The notes: generated by a model from the sequence alone, not told the origin. A stretch of 64,000 nt of DNA from Chelydra serpentina (GCA_037349315.1 JBAIAC010000001.1:2728001-2792000), one strand, 5' to 3'. Shown: positions 10,813 to 24,074, counted from the first letter of the stretch. Translations and numbers: made by a program.

Positions 10813-13114
10813 GATGTAAGAGCATGTGTGTGTAGTCTGGGTACCTACCATTCAGTATATATTCTAAAATAAGATAGTATGACTATACTGTCCTCCTTTG
10901 CTTGCCTGTCAATATTGGAATCCAGAGTTCTGCATTTCCCTTCATGCTATCAAAACAATGAAAGGACTGCAACTTCCTGCTAGTTTTCAGTGTTATCAAT
11001 GTCATCAACTGTTCATTCATGAGCTACACACAAGCCCGAATTTGGATCTTAGCTGAAAGGTAAACTTAAAAGCTTTTTATCTGCCAACCTGTAAGCCACA
11101 TTATAGACTTTACTAACAAGAAGAAGAACCAGGAGTGCAACCCACTACCACTGAGATTTTCAGATTAAGAAACAGCAGATACAGCTGAAAAAAACCATGA
11201 TGGCGGGGGAGAACCTTTCCCTACCCCAAATGTTAGTTGCTGGTGGATGCTGAATCCTGCCATATCAATGTTAGTGTATAAGAATAAGTCACTATACACA
11301 CTCTGTAATTGAATGTCAAAAAAAATGAAAATATATTGTTTTATTGTTACTGTTCATTGATTTATTGTCATTGGACATGAGGTCCAACAAATCATTTTGC
11401 TGACACCATCAGCTGCCTTAACTAGGTTGTCAGTTCACGACATTAAAGGTAATGGATGGTGATTATTTTACTGTAATGGGTTTAATCAGTACTTTGAATG
11501 ACTTAGCAGTCCTGTCAAAGTATAGCCAACTCATCATTCATCAAGGAAGCATTTGTTTACCAACATCATCTATAATTCACTTGATTGTTGACAATCATCA
11601 GCAAATACCTCTCCAGCTAAGTTTTATTAGAGATGAAAATCTGCACAGCTGCAGCATACTAACTAACCCTTTCTGTACTACTAGGGCAAAAATGTTACTC
11701 TGTTACTACACCCCAGTATGAGGAAGTGTCATGCACTACATTTACACTATTTCTTTGCCCAGTCCTCCATACCAGGATTTACAAAAACCTAAAATATATA
11801 ATTGCTCATTTTATTATACATGCCTGCCATCAGGAACCCTCAGTACTTGTTTTTCATGGCAGAATTTTTCCATGACTTAGAAGAGTCAGAAAGAACAGAT
11901 AACCTATCCACTCTCGAGTAAAAACAATAAGCAAAATATGCTCATTTTCTAAAATGCATATAAACATAGGTTTTTTTTAAAGATATGCCTGATTAATTGA
12001 GGAAGTTTCAAAGGCTTACAAAAATAGCCAACATATTCTGTACACACACACACGTGCACGTACACACACACACACACACAGAGAAATGTAATCATTATGG
12101 TGTTCCGATGATATAAGAGATAAGCCTCTAAATCAATTTTCTTGTGTTATGCTCTTCGAGTCTAAGGAATAAGAACAAAAATTGTTGAAGTTGTTTTCTG
12201 AGATCTTTACATTGTTATTTTCTACTGATGTAGGGGGGCACTGAAATTACTATTGCTGTAGTGATAGGGGAGGATCAAAGTTCTACCTTTCAGATTTGAG
12301 AGAAGAATTTGGCTCTTTAAACTGCAAGTGATGGCTATTTGAGCTAGTTTATCCCAAGAGGAGTCTGTTTCAAAGGTTCAAGAGTTTAATTTGCATTTGA
12401 AAAGTGGTATATAAAGGTGAGAGGCTTGCAAGAAAGGATTTTAAAAGAAAGTAAGTTAAAAACCAACATTTAATAAAAATGAAAGCTTATTCTAAACCAA
12501 CATTTTGGTCTACAAAACTCAAACTCAAAGCTCAGGAGAAATTAGTGCATGTGGCAAATACGTCGATTCAATTCTGAAGGTGCAAGGAGGAGAGACTATA
12601 GTAGATAAGGAAGAGAAATACTCTTCAGATAGAACAGTTCAAGGTCAACTAATCATAAACTGGTATTCTAGTCATATACACAAGCACACAATAGTGTGTG
12701 TATAAAAATGGCATCAAAAACATAATACTAAACTTGGTCTGTTTGATTAAAAAGAGGAAGTAACAGCAGGTACATAAAAATTTACTGTCACATTGTCATC
12801 AAGGACAGAACAAGAAATAATGAGCAGCCAGGAGCAATTTGGTTAAACACGAGAAAAAACTTAGCCATAAAAAGAACAAAGTACCAAGTGACTCAGCTAC
12901 TGTCAGTATTCTAGATTTGAAAGCCATGCATTAGGTATGGTTTAGGAATAAAGAAATTCCACTTACTGCAATGTAAGAATATGTTAAATAATCCACTAGA
13001 GACTCCTTCCCACCCTAACAATCTATTTTATATGCAAAATTAACTAAACAAAAATTAAGAGAACAAGAGCAAATGAAACAAACCCAACATTCAAATAATG
13101 TGTCAGGCCTAGGA
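10813..13114. other. Single-copy DNA, no gene seen
   Basis: AT-rich sequence without recognisable coding or element features, apart from the dinucleotide repeat near 12.05 kb. Confidence 0.5.
12041..12081. repeat. (CA)n microsatellite
   Basis: Alternating AC/CA runs about 40 bp, interrupted once by CGTGCACGT near the middle. Confidence 0.9.
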
Positions 13115-16100
13115 AACTGAAGAAGATGTAAGGCTGTTTTAATGTGCCCGTCACTCTGGCATCAGGGCGGGAGAGACTAACAGGAGACACATTTCATCTT
13201 TCGAGGAGGGAAAAGACCCTATTTGGATACAGACTGGCTAACCTAGTGAGGAGGGCTTTAAACTAGGTTCGACGGGGACAGGTGAGCAAAGCCCACAGGT
13301 AAGTGGAGAACATGGGGACCTGGGAGATGGGTCGGAAATAGGAGGGGGCGTGGGCTCTAATGACAAAGAGATAGGAGGGTCAGGGCAAAACTGGGAGGCA
13401 AGATCAAATCAGTATCTTAGATGCCTGTATACAAATGCGAGAAGTATGGGTAATAAGCAGGAAGAACTGGAAGTGCTAATAAATAAATTCAACTATGACA
13501 TTGTTGGCATCACCGAAACTTGGTGGGATAATACACATGATTGGAATGTTGGTATGGATGGGTACAGCTTGCTCAGGAAGGACAGACAGGGGAAAAATGG
13601 AGGAGGTGTTGCCTTATATATTAAAAATGTACACACTTGGACTGAGGTGGAGATGGACATAGGGGACGGACGTGTTGAGAGTCTCTGGGTTAGGCTAAAA
13701 GGGGTAAAAAACAAGGGTGATGTCATGCTAGGAGTCTACTACAGGCCACCTAACCAGGTGGAAGAGGTGGATGAGGCTTTTTTTAAACAAGTAACAAAAT
13801 CATCCAAAGCCCAAGATTTGGTGGTGATGGGGGACTTCAACTATCCAGATATATGTTGGGAAAATAACACGGTGGGGCACAGACTATCCAATAAGTTCTT
13901 GGACTGCATTGCAGACAACTTTTTATTTCAGAAGGTTGAGAAAGCTACTAGGGGGGAAGCTGTTCTAGATTTGATTTTAACAAATAGGGAGGAACTCGTT
14001 GAGAACTTGAAAGTAGAAGGCAGCTTGGGCGAAAGTGATCATGAAATCCTAGAGTTCACAATTCTAAGGAAGGGTAGAAGGGAGTACAGCAAAATAGAGA
14101 CAATGGATTTCAGGAAAGCGGATTTTGGTAAGCTCAGAGAGCTGATAGGTAAGGTCCCATGGGAATCAAGACTGAGGGGAAAAACAACTGAGGAGAGCTG
14201 GCAGTATTTCAAAGGGACACTATTAAGGGCCCAAAAGCAAACTATTCTGCTGGGTAGGAAAGATAGAAAATGTGGCAAAAGACCACCTTGGCTTAACCAC
14301 GAGACCTAGCAAGATCTAAAAAATAAAAAGGAGTCGTATAAAAAATGGAAACTAGGACAAATTACAAAGGATGAATATAAGCAAACAACACGAGAATGCA
14401 GGGGCAAGATTTGAAAGGCAAAGGCACAAAATGAGCTCAAACTAGCTGCAGGAATAAAGGGAAACAAGAAAACTTTTTATCAATACATTAGAAGCAAGAG
14501 GAAGACCAAGGACAGGGTAGGTCCACTACTCAGTGAGGAGGGAGAAACAGTAACAGGAAACTTGGAAATGGCAGAGATGCTTAATGACTTCTTTGTTTCG
14601 GTCTTCACCGAGAAGTCTGAGGGAATGCCTAACATAGTGAATGCAAATGGGAAGGGGGAAGGTTTAGAAGATAAAATAAAAAAAGAACAAGTTAAAAATC
14701 ACTTAGATAAGTTAGATGCCTGCAAGTCACCAGGACCTGATGAAATGCATCCTAGAATACTCAAGGAGCTAATAGAGGAGGTATCTGAGCCTCTAGCTAT
14801 TATCTTTGGTAAATCATGGGAGACAGGAGAGATTCCAGAAGACTGGAAAAGGGCAAATATAGTGCCCATCTATAAAAAGAGAAATAAAAACAACCCAGGA
14901 AACTACAGACCAGTTAGTTTAACTTCTGTGCCAGGGAAAATAATGGAGCAAGTAATTAAGGAAATCATCGGCAAACACTTGGAAGGTGGTAAGGTGATAG
15001 GGAATAACCAGCATGGATTTGTAAAGAACAAATCATGTCAAACCAATCTGATAGCTTTCTTTGATAGGATAACGAGTCTTGTGGATAAGGGAGAAGCGGT
15101 GGATGTGGTATACCTAGACTTTAGTAAGGCATTTGATATGGTCTCGCATGATATTCTTAGCAATAAACTAGGGAAATACAACTTAGATGGGGCTACTATA
15201 AGGTGGGTGCGAAACTGGCTGGATAACCGTACTCAGAGAATAGTTATTAATGGTTCCCAATCCTGCTGGAAAGGTGTAACGAGTGGGGTTCCGCAAGGGT
15301 CTGTTTTGGGACCGGCTCTGTTCAATATCTTCATCAATGACTTGGATATTGGCATAGAAAGTACGCTTATTAAGTTTGCAGATGATACCAAACTGGGAGG
15401 GATTGCAACTGCTTTGGAGGATAGGGTCATAATTCAAAATGATCTGGACAAATTGGAGAAATGGTCAGAGGTAAACAGGATGAAGATTAATAAGGACAAA
15501 TGCAAAGTGCTCCACTTAGGTAGGAACAATCAGTTTCACACATACAGAATGGGAGGAGACTGTCTAGGAAGGAGTACGGCAGAAAGGGATCTAGGGGTTA
15601 TAGTGGACCACAAGCTAAATATGAGTCGACAGTGTGATGCTGTTGCAAAAAAAGCAAACTTGATTCTGGGTTGCATTAACAGGTGTGTTGTGAGCAAGAC
15701 ACGAGAAGTCATTCTTCCGCTCTACTCTGCTCTGGTTAGGCCTCAACTGGAGTATTGTGTCCAGTTCTGGGCACCACATTTCAAGAAAGATGTGGAGAAA
15801 TTGGAGAGGGTCCAGAGAAGAGCAACAAGAATGATTAAGGGTCTAGAGAACATGACCTATGAAGGAAGGCTGAAGGAATTGGGTTTGTTTAGTTTGGAAA
15901 AGAGAAGACAGAGGGGACATGATAGCGGTCTTCAGGTATCTAAAAGGGTGTCATAAGGAGGAGGGAGAAAACTTGTTCATCTTAGCATCTGAGGATAGAA
16001 CAAGAAGCAATGGGCTTAAACTGCAGCAAGGGAGGTTTAGGTTGGACATTAGGAAAACGTTCCTAACTGTCAGGGTGGTTAAACACTGGAATAAACTGCC

Positions 16101-16268
16101 CAGGGAGGTTGTGGAATCTCCATCTCTGGAGATATTTAAGAGCAGGTTAGATAAATGTCTATCAGGGATGGTCTAGACAGTAATTGGTCCTGCCATGAGG
16201 GCAGGGGGCTGGACTCGATGACCTCTCGAGGTCCCTTCCAGCCCTAGAATCTATGAATCTATGAATCT
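13115..16268 (+). mobile_element. Long CR1 LINE copy
   Basis: The element spans most of CR1 ORF2 and the whole short 3' tail. It begins just upstream of the endonuclease, so ORF1 and the 5' UTR are missing. The 3' end has the CR1 signature GGGGGCTGGACTCGATGACC and finishes in copies of the 8-mer CTATGAAT (about 16250-16268), the template-jumping tail of CR1. The left limit is approximate. Confidence 0.92.
13350..16176 (+). pseudogene. CR1 ORF2: endonuclease plus reverse transcriptase, nearly intact
   Basis: ORF2 nicks target DNA and reverse transcribes CR1 RNA. The first part (13350-14309) is an APE-type endonuclease: TNARS at residues 28-32, ITETWW 54-59, YRPP, GDFN 161-164, LDLILTN 206-212, SDHE 229-232. 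The second part (14562-15956) is the reverse transcriptase: [33 protein letters not shown], and the catalytic FADD at residues 272-275 counted from 14562. Both parts share one frame. They are separated only by TAG at 14307-14309 and TGA at 14412-14414. A one-step frameshift near 15907 moves the C-terminal arm to the next frame, which ends at 16176. All catalytic motifs survive. Confidence 0.9.
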
Positions 16269-17069
16269 AAATATAAGGAGACATCAGAAACAAGACTCAC
16301 CATCTGGGGGCACCCTCTCACAGCAAGACCCAGCATTGCAGCACCCTGACTCAGTTCCCCTCCTCCGCATATTTTCAACTCTCTCTCTTCATAAAGGTGA
16401 TTTGGCCATCCAGCCAAGCTACTTTTAAGCATCCAACTCTCCCTTCCCCTCCCCTTGGGGGACAAAACCAGGATGCTGTAACAATATTTATAGTAGGTGT
16501 GCTGATGATGGAAACCATGTAAACCATGTATTTGATGTTTGTTATTAACACTTCAAGACATGAGGTGCAGCAAAACCCCCAGGACCCCTAGTCTCAAGCA
16601 CCACTGGAACAGAGTCCCTTAGCCAAAGCACAACACAAGAGCCAAACAAGAGAGTCTTTGGCCCCATTGGGCTTAGCCTTCAGGCCCCTTCCTTATAGGC
16701 TAGTTTCTAGTATCAACAGCCTGTCTCACTACCAACTTCTTGGCTCCAATCATGCAAGTGCAGTTTACCTTCCTTCCAAGGATATGGTCTTCTTGCCTCA
16801 TATCAGAGCAACCTGTCCATTCTCCTCCTAGTCAACCCTTAACTGCTGGGCTTTCCTCCTTAGTCCCCAAGTTCGACTTCAGTCCAGAAACTTGGGCTGA
16901 GTCTTTACACACCTCCCAAAAAATGGTCTACCCAAGAACTGGCCCCAAAATCCTAGCTTCAGGTTTTAGTTCCCTAGCCTTTTTGACTTCCTCAGGGAAC
17001 TGATGGGTAGGATCCTCTTGGGGGCTAATATGAAGGGGAAAGGAGTGCAGGAGAGCTAGCTGTCTTTTA
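16269..17069. other. Single-copy DNA, no gene seen
   Basis: No recognisable element or coding domain. Moderately C-rich in places. Confidence 0.45.
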
Positions 17070-17099
17070 AAGAAGTCTTATTGATGCCACAGGAACAAA

Positions 17100-18930
17100 C
17101 CATCCCTATGTGCAGAAAGAACAGGAAATATGGCAGGCAACCAGCTTGGCTTAACAGTGAAAGCTATGGTGAGCTTAAAAACAAAAAAGAAGCTTACTCG
17201 AAGTAGAAACTTGGACAAGTGACTAGGGAGGAGTATAAAAATATTGCTTCAGCATGTATGGATGTAATCAGGAAGGCCAAAGCACAATTGGAGTTGCAGT
17301 TAGCAAGGGATGTGAAGGGTAACAAGAAGGATTTCTACAGGTAGGTTAGCAACAAGAAGAAGGTCAGGGAAAGTGTGGGACCCTCATTGAATGGGGGAGG
17401 CAACCTAATGACAGATGATATAGAAAAAGCTGAAGTATTCAATGCTTTTTTTGCCTTTGTCTTCACAGACAAGGTCAGCTCCCAGACTGCTGCTCTGGGC
17501 AGCACAGTATGGGGAGGAGGTAAGCAGCGCTCAGTGGTGAAAGAACAGGTTAAGGACTATTTAGAAAAGTTGACATGCACAAGTATATGGGGCTGGATGC
17601 AGGGCTGGCTCCAGGAAGCAGCAAAGGAAGCAGGTGCTTGGGGCGGCACATGTGAAAGGATGGCATTCCATCCATTCCTGCGGTGGCACATTTCAAGGGC
17701 TGCTTTTTTTCCCCCTTCGGCGGCAGATCTGGCTGCTGCTTTTTTGGGGAGGGGGACAGCAAAAAAGCTAGAGCTGGCCCTGGCTGGATGCAATGCATCC
17801 AAGGGTACTGAGGGAGTGGGCTAATGTGTTTGCAGAACTGTTGGCCATTGTCTTTGAAATGTGGCGATTGGGGAAAGTCCGGGATGATTGGAAAAAGGCA
17901 AATATAGTGCCCATCTTTAAAAAAGAGAAGAAGGAGAATCCGTGGAACTACAGACCAGTTAGCCTCACCTCTGTCCCCATAAAAATCATGGATCTGGACC
18001 TCAAGGAATCCATTTTGAACCACTTGGAGGAGAGGAAGGTGATTAGGAACAGTCAACATGGATTTACTAAGGGCAAGTCATGCCTGACCAACCTAATTGC
18101 CTTCTATGATGAGATAACTCGCTCTGTGGGTATGGGGAAAGCAGTGGATGTGATATACTTGCCTTTAGCAAGCTTTTGATGCAGTCTCCCATAGTATTCT
18201 TGTCAGCATGTTAAGGAAGTATGGATTGGATGAATGGACTATAAGGTGGATAGAAAACTGGCTAGATGGTCGGGCTCAACAGGTAGTGATCAATGGCTCC
18301 ATGCCTAGTTGGCAGCCGGTATCAAGAGGAGTGTCCCAGGGGTCTGTCATGGGCCAGTTTTGTTCAACATCTTCCTCAGTGATCAGGGTGATGGGATGGA
18401 TTGCACCCTCAGCAAGTTTGCGGATGACACTAAGCTGGTGGGAAAGGTAGATACATTGGAGGGTAGGGATAGGTACAGAGTGACCTGGAGAAGGATTGGT
18501 GATCGGGCCAAAATAAATCTGATGAGGTTCAACAAAAACAAGTGCAGAATCCTGCACTTAGAATGGAAGAATCCCATGCACTGCTACAGATTAGGGACTG
18601 ACTGGCTAAGTGGCAGTTCTGCAGAAAAGGACCTAGGGGTTACAGTGGATGAGAAGCTGGATATGAGTCAGCAGTGTGCCCTTATTGCCAAGAAGGTTAA
18701 TGGCATATTGTGCTGCAATAATAGGAGCATTGCCAGCACATTGAGGGAAGTGATTATTCCCCTCTATTTGGCACTGGTGAGGCCACATCTGGAGTATTGC
18801 GTCCAGTTTTGCCCCCCCTCCCCCCAACTAAAGAAAGGATGTGGACGAATTGGAGAGAGTCCAGCGGAGGGCAACGGAAATGATTAGGGGGATGGGGCAC
18901 ATGACTTATGAGGAGAGGCTGCAGGAACTG
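17100..18930 (+). pseudogene. Decayed CR1 ORF2 reverse transcriptase
   Basis: Pieces of the CR1 reverse transcriptase lie in shifting frames. [15 protein letters not shown] and QHGFTKGKSCLTNLIAFYDE are in 17793-18179, RWIENWLDGRAQQVVING in 18208-18450, and FADDTKLVGKVD in 18309-18887. [14 protein letters not shown] and RRGCRNW-like remnants follow. The catalytic FADD is still readable, but at least four frameshifts, several stops and a MITE disrupt the frame. It is clearly more decayed than the copy at 13.3 kb. Confidence 0.88.
17600..17782. mobile_element. hAT MITE inserted in CR1
   Basis: The 183-bp insert begins CAGGGCTGGCTCC and ends GAGCTGGCCCTG, imperfect inverted ends. It is flanked by perfect 8-bp duplications GCTGGATG (17592-17599 and 17783-17790). 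Removing it rejoins CR1 coding sequence, so both boundaries are certain to a base or two. The ends match those of the larger element at 44619-45326. Confidence 0.9.
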
Positions 18931-19116
18931 GACTTATTTAGTCTGCAGAAGAGGGGGGGGGGGAGGATTTGATAGCAGCCGTCAACTATGTGAAGGGGGT
19001 GGGGTTCCAAAGAGGATGGAACTAAGCTGTTCTCAGTGGTGGCAGATGACAGAACAAGGAGCAATGGTCTCAGGTTGCAGTGTGGGTGAGCTAGGTAGGA
19101 TATTAGGAAAAACTAA

Positions 19117-20298
19117 TGTGACGGTGTACCCTATAAGGCTTTATGGGGAGATAAATGTATATATGATATAACTGGAATATGTTTTATGCTACATGTGCCA
19201 TGTAACATATCTCTGTAAAAGTTATGATCTACTGAACCTATTCCTCCTGTTTGTATGCATGTATCATTTTTGTAATTGAAGTTATGAATATTGGTTGTAT
19301 ATTTGCTGGTTTTATACATAGCCTTTGTAAGAGCATTGGATCAATGTCTCTAGAAAGGAATGTGCAGGTTAAGAGCCCAATCAAGAAACCCTTGACAAAC
19401 AAAAGAAGTTGCAGACACCAATCCACATCTGAGCTCGGCCAGGAATGTGGCTGGGCTGGTAACTGAGTTGGGCGTGGACATGTGACTTGCCCATGTGACC
19501 CCAAATCTCCATCTTATAACTGGATGCTACACAGGGAGAGGGAGGGGTATCCACCGAGAGGAGAAAGTGTATTTAAACCCCTGGGAGACCCCTCCATGTT
19601 GTCTTCAGCTGGCTAAAGAGAGAGCCTCTCCACACCCCAATGACACACCTGAAAGAGACTGGAACAAAGGACAAGGACAATAAGGGGTGTGAGTGATTGC
19701 TAGACCCAGGCTAGGAGGACCATAGCCTGAAAAAGGAAGTTTACTGGAACTGGTGAGGTTTTTATCTGTATTCAGTGTGATTAGACATAGACTTGCGTGT
19801 TTTATTTTATTTTACGTAGTAATTCACTTTGTTCTGTCTGTTACTACTTGGAACCACTTAAATCCTACTTTCTGTACTTATTAAAATAACTTCTTACTTA
19901 TCACTTAACCTGGAGTACTTGTTAGTACTTGGAGGGGGGCAAACAGCTGTGCATACCTTTCTATCTGTGAAATAGAGGGCGAACTATTTATGAGTTTACC
20001 CTGTATAAGCTTTATACAGGGTAAAACGGATTTATTCAGGGTTTGAACCCCATTGGGAGTTGGGCACCTGGGTGTCAAAAGAAAGAGCACTTCCTAAGCA
20101 GCTTCCAGGCAAGCCTACAGCTGTTAGGGGACGTGGTCCAGACCTGGGTCTGGGTTTGCAGCAGGCTAACGGGTCTGGCTCAAACCAGACAGGATTCTGG
20201 AGTCCCAGGCTGGAAAAGGCAGGAAAGCAGGGGCAGGAGTAGTCTTGGCACACCAGGTGGCAGCTCCAAGGGGGTTTCTGTGATACCAACCCGTCACG
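19117..20298 (+). mobile_element. Solo LTR (gypsy-like) inserted in CR1
   Basis: The 1182-bp insert begins TGTGACGGTGTACC and ends ACCCGTCACG, with ACTA on both sides (19112-19115 and 20299-20302). A possible fifth base differs. TATTTAAA at 19569-19576 could serve as the promoter box. The same family recurs at 33593-34726 and as fragments at 52510-53058 and 55262-55610 (antisense). At 52.5 kb it is followed by a primer-site-like sequence and a retroviral-type protease, which shows it is an LTR. Confidence 0.85.
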
Positions 20299-20512
20299 AC
20301 TATTTCACTAGGAGGGTGGTGAAGCACTGAATGGGTTACCGAGGGAGGTGGTGGAATTTCCATCCTAAGAGATGTTTAAGGCACGACTTGGCAAAGCCCT
20401 GGCTGGGATGAATTAGTTGGGGTTGGTCCTGCTTTGAGCAAGGGGTTGGACTAGATGACCTCCTGAGGTTTCTTCCAACCCTAATCTTCTATGATTCTAT
20501 GATAAACTGATA

Positions 20513-21302
20513 CTTTATGTTCATTTAGCCTAAAAAAATACCTTTACAGGTGTTGAAATCATTATGCCATGAAATCAACTACATGAAAGCATTTATTATT
20601 AACTTTGCCTCATTTGTTTTGCTATTAATGTTTCACAGTGCTGCTATTGCTGTTAAATTTTTGTACAATAAAATCCCAGTCTCTGCAAAGAGACTTTTTT
20701 CCCCCTCCACACACTTGTACACCATTTTTAAAACTAAGGAAGGGGATATCTTGGAGTTGGAGGGGTATTGATTATATGGAGGAAAGACAGGTGAATTTGG
20801 AGGGAATATAAAGTCTCCCCAGAGAGTGGAGGTAGAATGGCAGATGTACTGCTAGGGTGCTTGGCGGTGGTATAACAGTACACAGATTTGCAGCTGTACT
20901 TGGGGAAAGGATATACGAACTGATGCCATCATGCTGGTTGCACTTTCCAGCCAGTGTAAATATGCAGTCGTGCATTTGCTGAAAGCTAGGTCATATAAGC
21001 CTAAAATACAGTTTATTCAATGGGGCATTAATGAGTGCCCCTCCTCCGCAGATGATACAGGTGCTTTAAACATCTGCATGATACATTCAGACTGAGTTTG
21101 TGAGTCCAGCTGGTATCAGAGATCCTGGCACCTCTCTGTATTCTGCCTCATTACCCCCTTCCTGAGTGATGCCAAGCACTTCATTCTCACTCACCACTAT
21201 GGAGGAGGTTCCTTTCCAGGATGGGAAGTGTTCAGAGACTATAGGGGAGATGGCAGAATACCTGGGAGGGAGGGAAGAGAGGTGGGGGGGGGGCGAAGAG
21301 AG

Positions 21303-21343
<41 letters not shown>

Positions 21344-21694
21344 GCACAGGTCTTGAGGGAGGTTTCAGACTTCATATTGTTATCCTTAACTTTCATCTGT
21401 GCCTGCCTCAACACATTTCGGTTTGCTTAGCATTGGACCTTGTCTCTGAAGTATCTGTTTCCCCATCTCCTTTGCCAAATGTCTATACATATCTTTGTTC
21501 CTGTGGGAGAGCCATAGCTGGACCTGCAAATGCCTCTCTCTCAGCACAAGGAACATCATCACCTTTTTTCTGGACTGTGCGGCAGCATGAGGCTCAGCTG
21601 CACCCATGCTTTCAGCACTTGGGAAAAGGCAGCAGGTAAGAGGAACAGATGTGTCGGCAAAGAACACACTGGATATTTAAATGTGAGGTAGATT
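20513..21694. other. Single-copy DNA with one microsatellite
   Basis: Nothing coding is recognised. A (GT)n array lies inside. Confidence 0.45.
21305..21340. repeat. (GT)n microsatellite
   Basis: Eighteen uninterrupted GT units. Antisense open frames through it encode only His-Thr runs. Confidence 0.95.
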
Positions 21695-22610
21695 TCTGGG
21701 TCTGGATGTACAAAGGGGTTAGGTGCCTAAGTCCCTGTTTTAGGCACCTATGTCCCAGTTTGAGGACCACTGCAGTGCATAAAACTCCTGCTGAACCCTG
21801 TAGGTTCCTCAGTTTTTGCAGTAAAAAGTACCCTGTATCTGAGCAGGAACACTTCTGCTTTACTTTATGTGTCCGGAACCTATCACCTGCCGAAGCCCCA
21901 GTGTGATTCACAAACCAGGAGAAGATAGGTATTTGGCCACATAAATGGCATACAGCATCTGGTCTGGTAGGCGCCCTTTGAGCACACCTACTCAATCAGG
22001 CCTCTCAGGTGAGTTCACACTAAACAGCTGGGGGCGGGGGAAGGGAAGACAACATTCCTCATAACTTTTAGCCTAGTGGTTAGGGTAATCATGTGGTAAT
22101 CTTATGTGGGAGTCAGACCCCCTCATTCAAATTCTCCCTCCACCTGAGAGTGAGAAGGGATTTGAACAGGCCTATTAGATATACTGATGTGGGGCACCCT
22201 CAGTCTCTCCTGTTGATGCTATTGCACTGTGGATAAATAGAGGGCAATTAGAGCAGGTGGACTGGATCCTGAATCTCCCATATCCTGAGTGAGTGCTCTA
22301 ATCACAAGGCTGTAGAGTCATTCTCATGCATAAGTGCTAACTCGCTCTCTTTTCCAAATTACTTTTGAATTATTTAAGCTGCAGTGTACAGCTTCAACTG
22401 GAGAAACTGAGGGAGATGCGCCCCCTCCCCCTATCAGAATATTCCATAGTTAGCGCACTTGCCTGAAAGGAGGCAGAGCCCTATTCAAGTCCTTTTTTCC
22501 CCTTAGGTAGAGGAGGGACTTAAACCGGGGGTCTCCCACATCCCTGGTGAGTACACTATCTACTGAGATGAAAGTTACAAGGGAGGTTGTCATCCATCTC
22601 CTCTCTCCAC
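21695..22610. repeat. Composite repeat with tRNA-like blocks in both orientations
   Basis: A palindromic start (GGTGCCTAAGTCCC ... GGCACCTA) is followed by blocks resembling tRNA heads. AGCCTAGTGGTTAGGG (about 22070) and TTAGCGCACTTGCCTGA (about 22451) read on plus. GTGAGTGCTCTAATCAC (about 22290) and GGTGAGTACACTATC (about 22545) are their counterparts on minus. Each plus block is followed by a B-box-like ATTCAA. This is an ancient repeat family, but I cannot name it or set firm limits. Confidence 0.4.
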
Positions 22611-24074
22611 ACCCTCGCCAGGCCTTCTTGCTAAAATGGCATATTATTGTTTTACAACCACTATAGGATGGATGATATGCCAGCCATGGTAGTCTGGACA
22701 GATATTATGGGGAAGGCAATGTTTAGGGTACTTTTCTAGCCCCTTCTCTTAAAAAGGGTGAGCAGTGCTATCCAAAAAAGGACTGTTCAGTCGCCTAGGA
22801 TGCTGAACTTCTCGCTGCCCCGGGGACAAAGCTGAACAGCCACTAGTCCCGAAGCTGCCTACATGCAGGATTGTGGCTACGACTGCCAGTAGTCATTTTC
22901 ACCTGTCACTTCACCATGTCCCCATCTCTGCAGGACTTGGATAAATGATATAATGTTGAGGATGATGAGATTTGAAAAGATGATGTTAGTGAGATGAGAT
23001 TTGCAAGAAAACCTGCGTGGGAATTTTTTGAGTGAGAAAGCTGTTGCACAGGGCCAGTCCCACTCTCTCAGCCGTGGAAGTCAGATTCCAGCAGCACAAA
23101 GGATCATTATGGCTGGGGACTTCCTTAGATGCAGTGGGTGACCAGGATATTTTCAGGGCCTTGCCACAGCACACTACTGAACTACCTTCATGGCCTTTAA
23201 ATCACAATTTCCTCCACCCAGTCCACCGGAACAGTTAGAGAATGCCATGTTAGAGAAAGTCAATTTCCTTATCTCACTGAGGGTAAAAGACCCATCAGCT
23301 ACCCTCACCTGGTTTTGCTCGCTTGTTGATACAGTTTACTGGGATGTGGCCGCTGTCTCATCTAAACAGCTACTTGGAGCCACAGGTGAGAGCTGAGTGT
23401 AGGTGGGGACCAAAGTGAAGGAACTACTCCCTGAGGAGCACAACATGTTCCTCCAACAGAGGTACTACCCTTCCCTAATATGTGATAGACATCAGGTTTT
23501 ATGGTACAATAAATACAAACCAACTAATAAGTATTGTACATAGATATGCAAGAATGTTCAAGCATAAAAAGTTACAGAAATTGCATATTAGGTGGGGGAT
23601 TTTGTAAAAAGGAGACTTCCGGAAAGCTAAACTTTAAAAAGTGAAGCTTCAGACAACACTGTACCCATGAAAAATTCTAGTTTGAATATTTTGTGCTTTT
23701 TAGAAATATAGTTGTGGGAGATTTTAGTTGAGAAACTCAGAGAAAGAGACATGATGGGTTAGGGTTAGCAACTAATGAATTCAGCCCTCAATTTAGCAGC
23801 ATAAGTGCAATGCTGTTAACAAGTGTAGTATTTTAGAGCAATATTTGGAATCCTGCAGGGTCTGTGATGCAACTGTATGGAACATTGTGACCCCCTGGTG
23901 TGAAAATTCCAAAAGCTTTTATATGTTCATTACATATTTTTTACCTGACACTAATGTCTATTCTTGTTGAAATGGTAAAATGATCCTTATTAAATAACCA
24001 TGGTCTAACAGGGTGGCATGCTCCTTTAGGGGCCAGAAGACCTTAGGCCAGTCAGCCCTGTTATATTAGGGGGG
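22611..24074. other. Single-copy DNA, no gene seen
   Basis: No coding domain or clear repeat recognised. Confidence 0.45.

Larger units (their letters stand above)
17070..20512 (+). mobile_element. Older CR1 LINE, split by two insertions
   Basis: CR1 ORF2 runs from just before the reverse transcriptase domain to the 3' end. It is interrupted by a hAT MITE (17600-17782) and a solo LTR (19117-20298). CR1 resumes at 20299 with the exact continuation of the broken motif (GGAAAAACTA / ACTATTTCACTAGG). The tail GGGGTTGGACTAGATGACCTCC and a terminal (TATGATTC) repeat end near 20512. The left limit is approximate. Confidence 0.9.
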
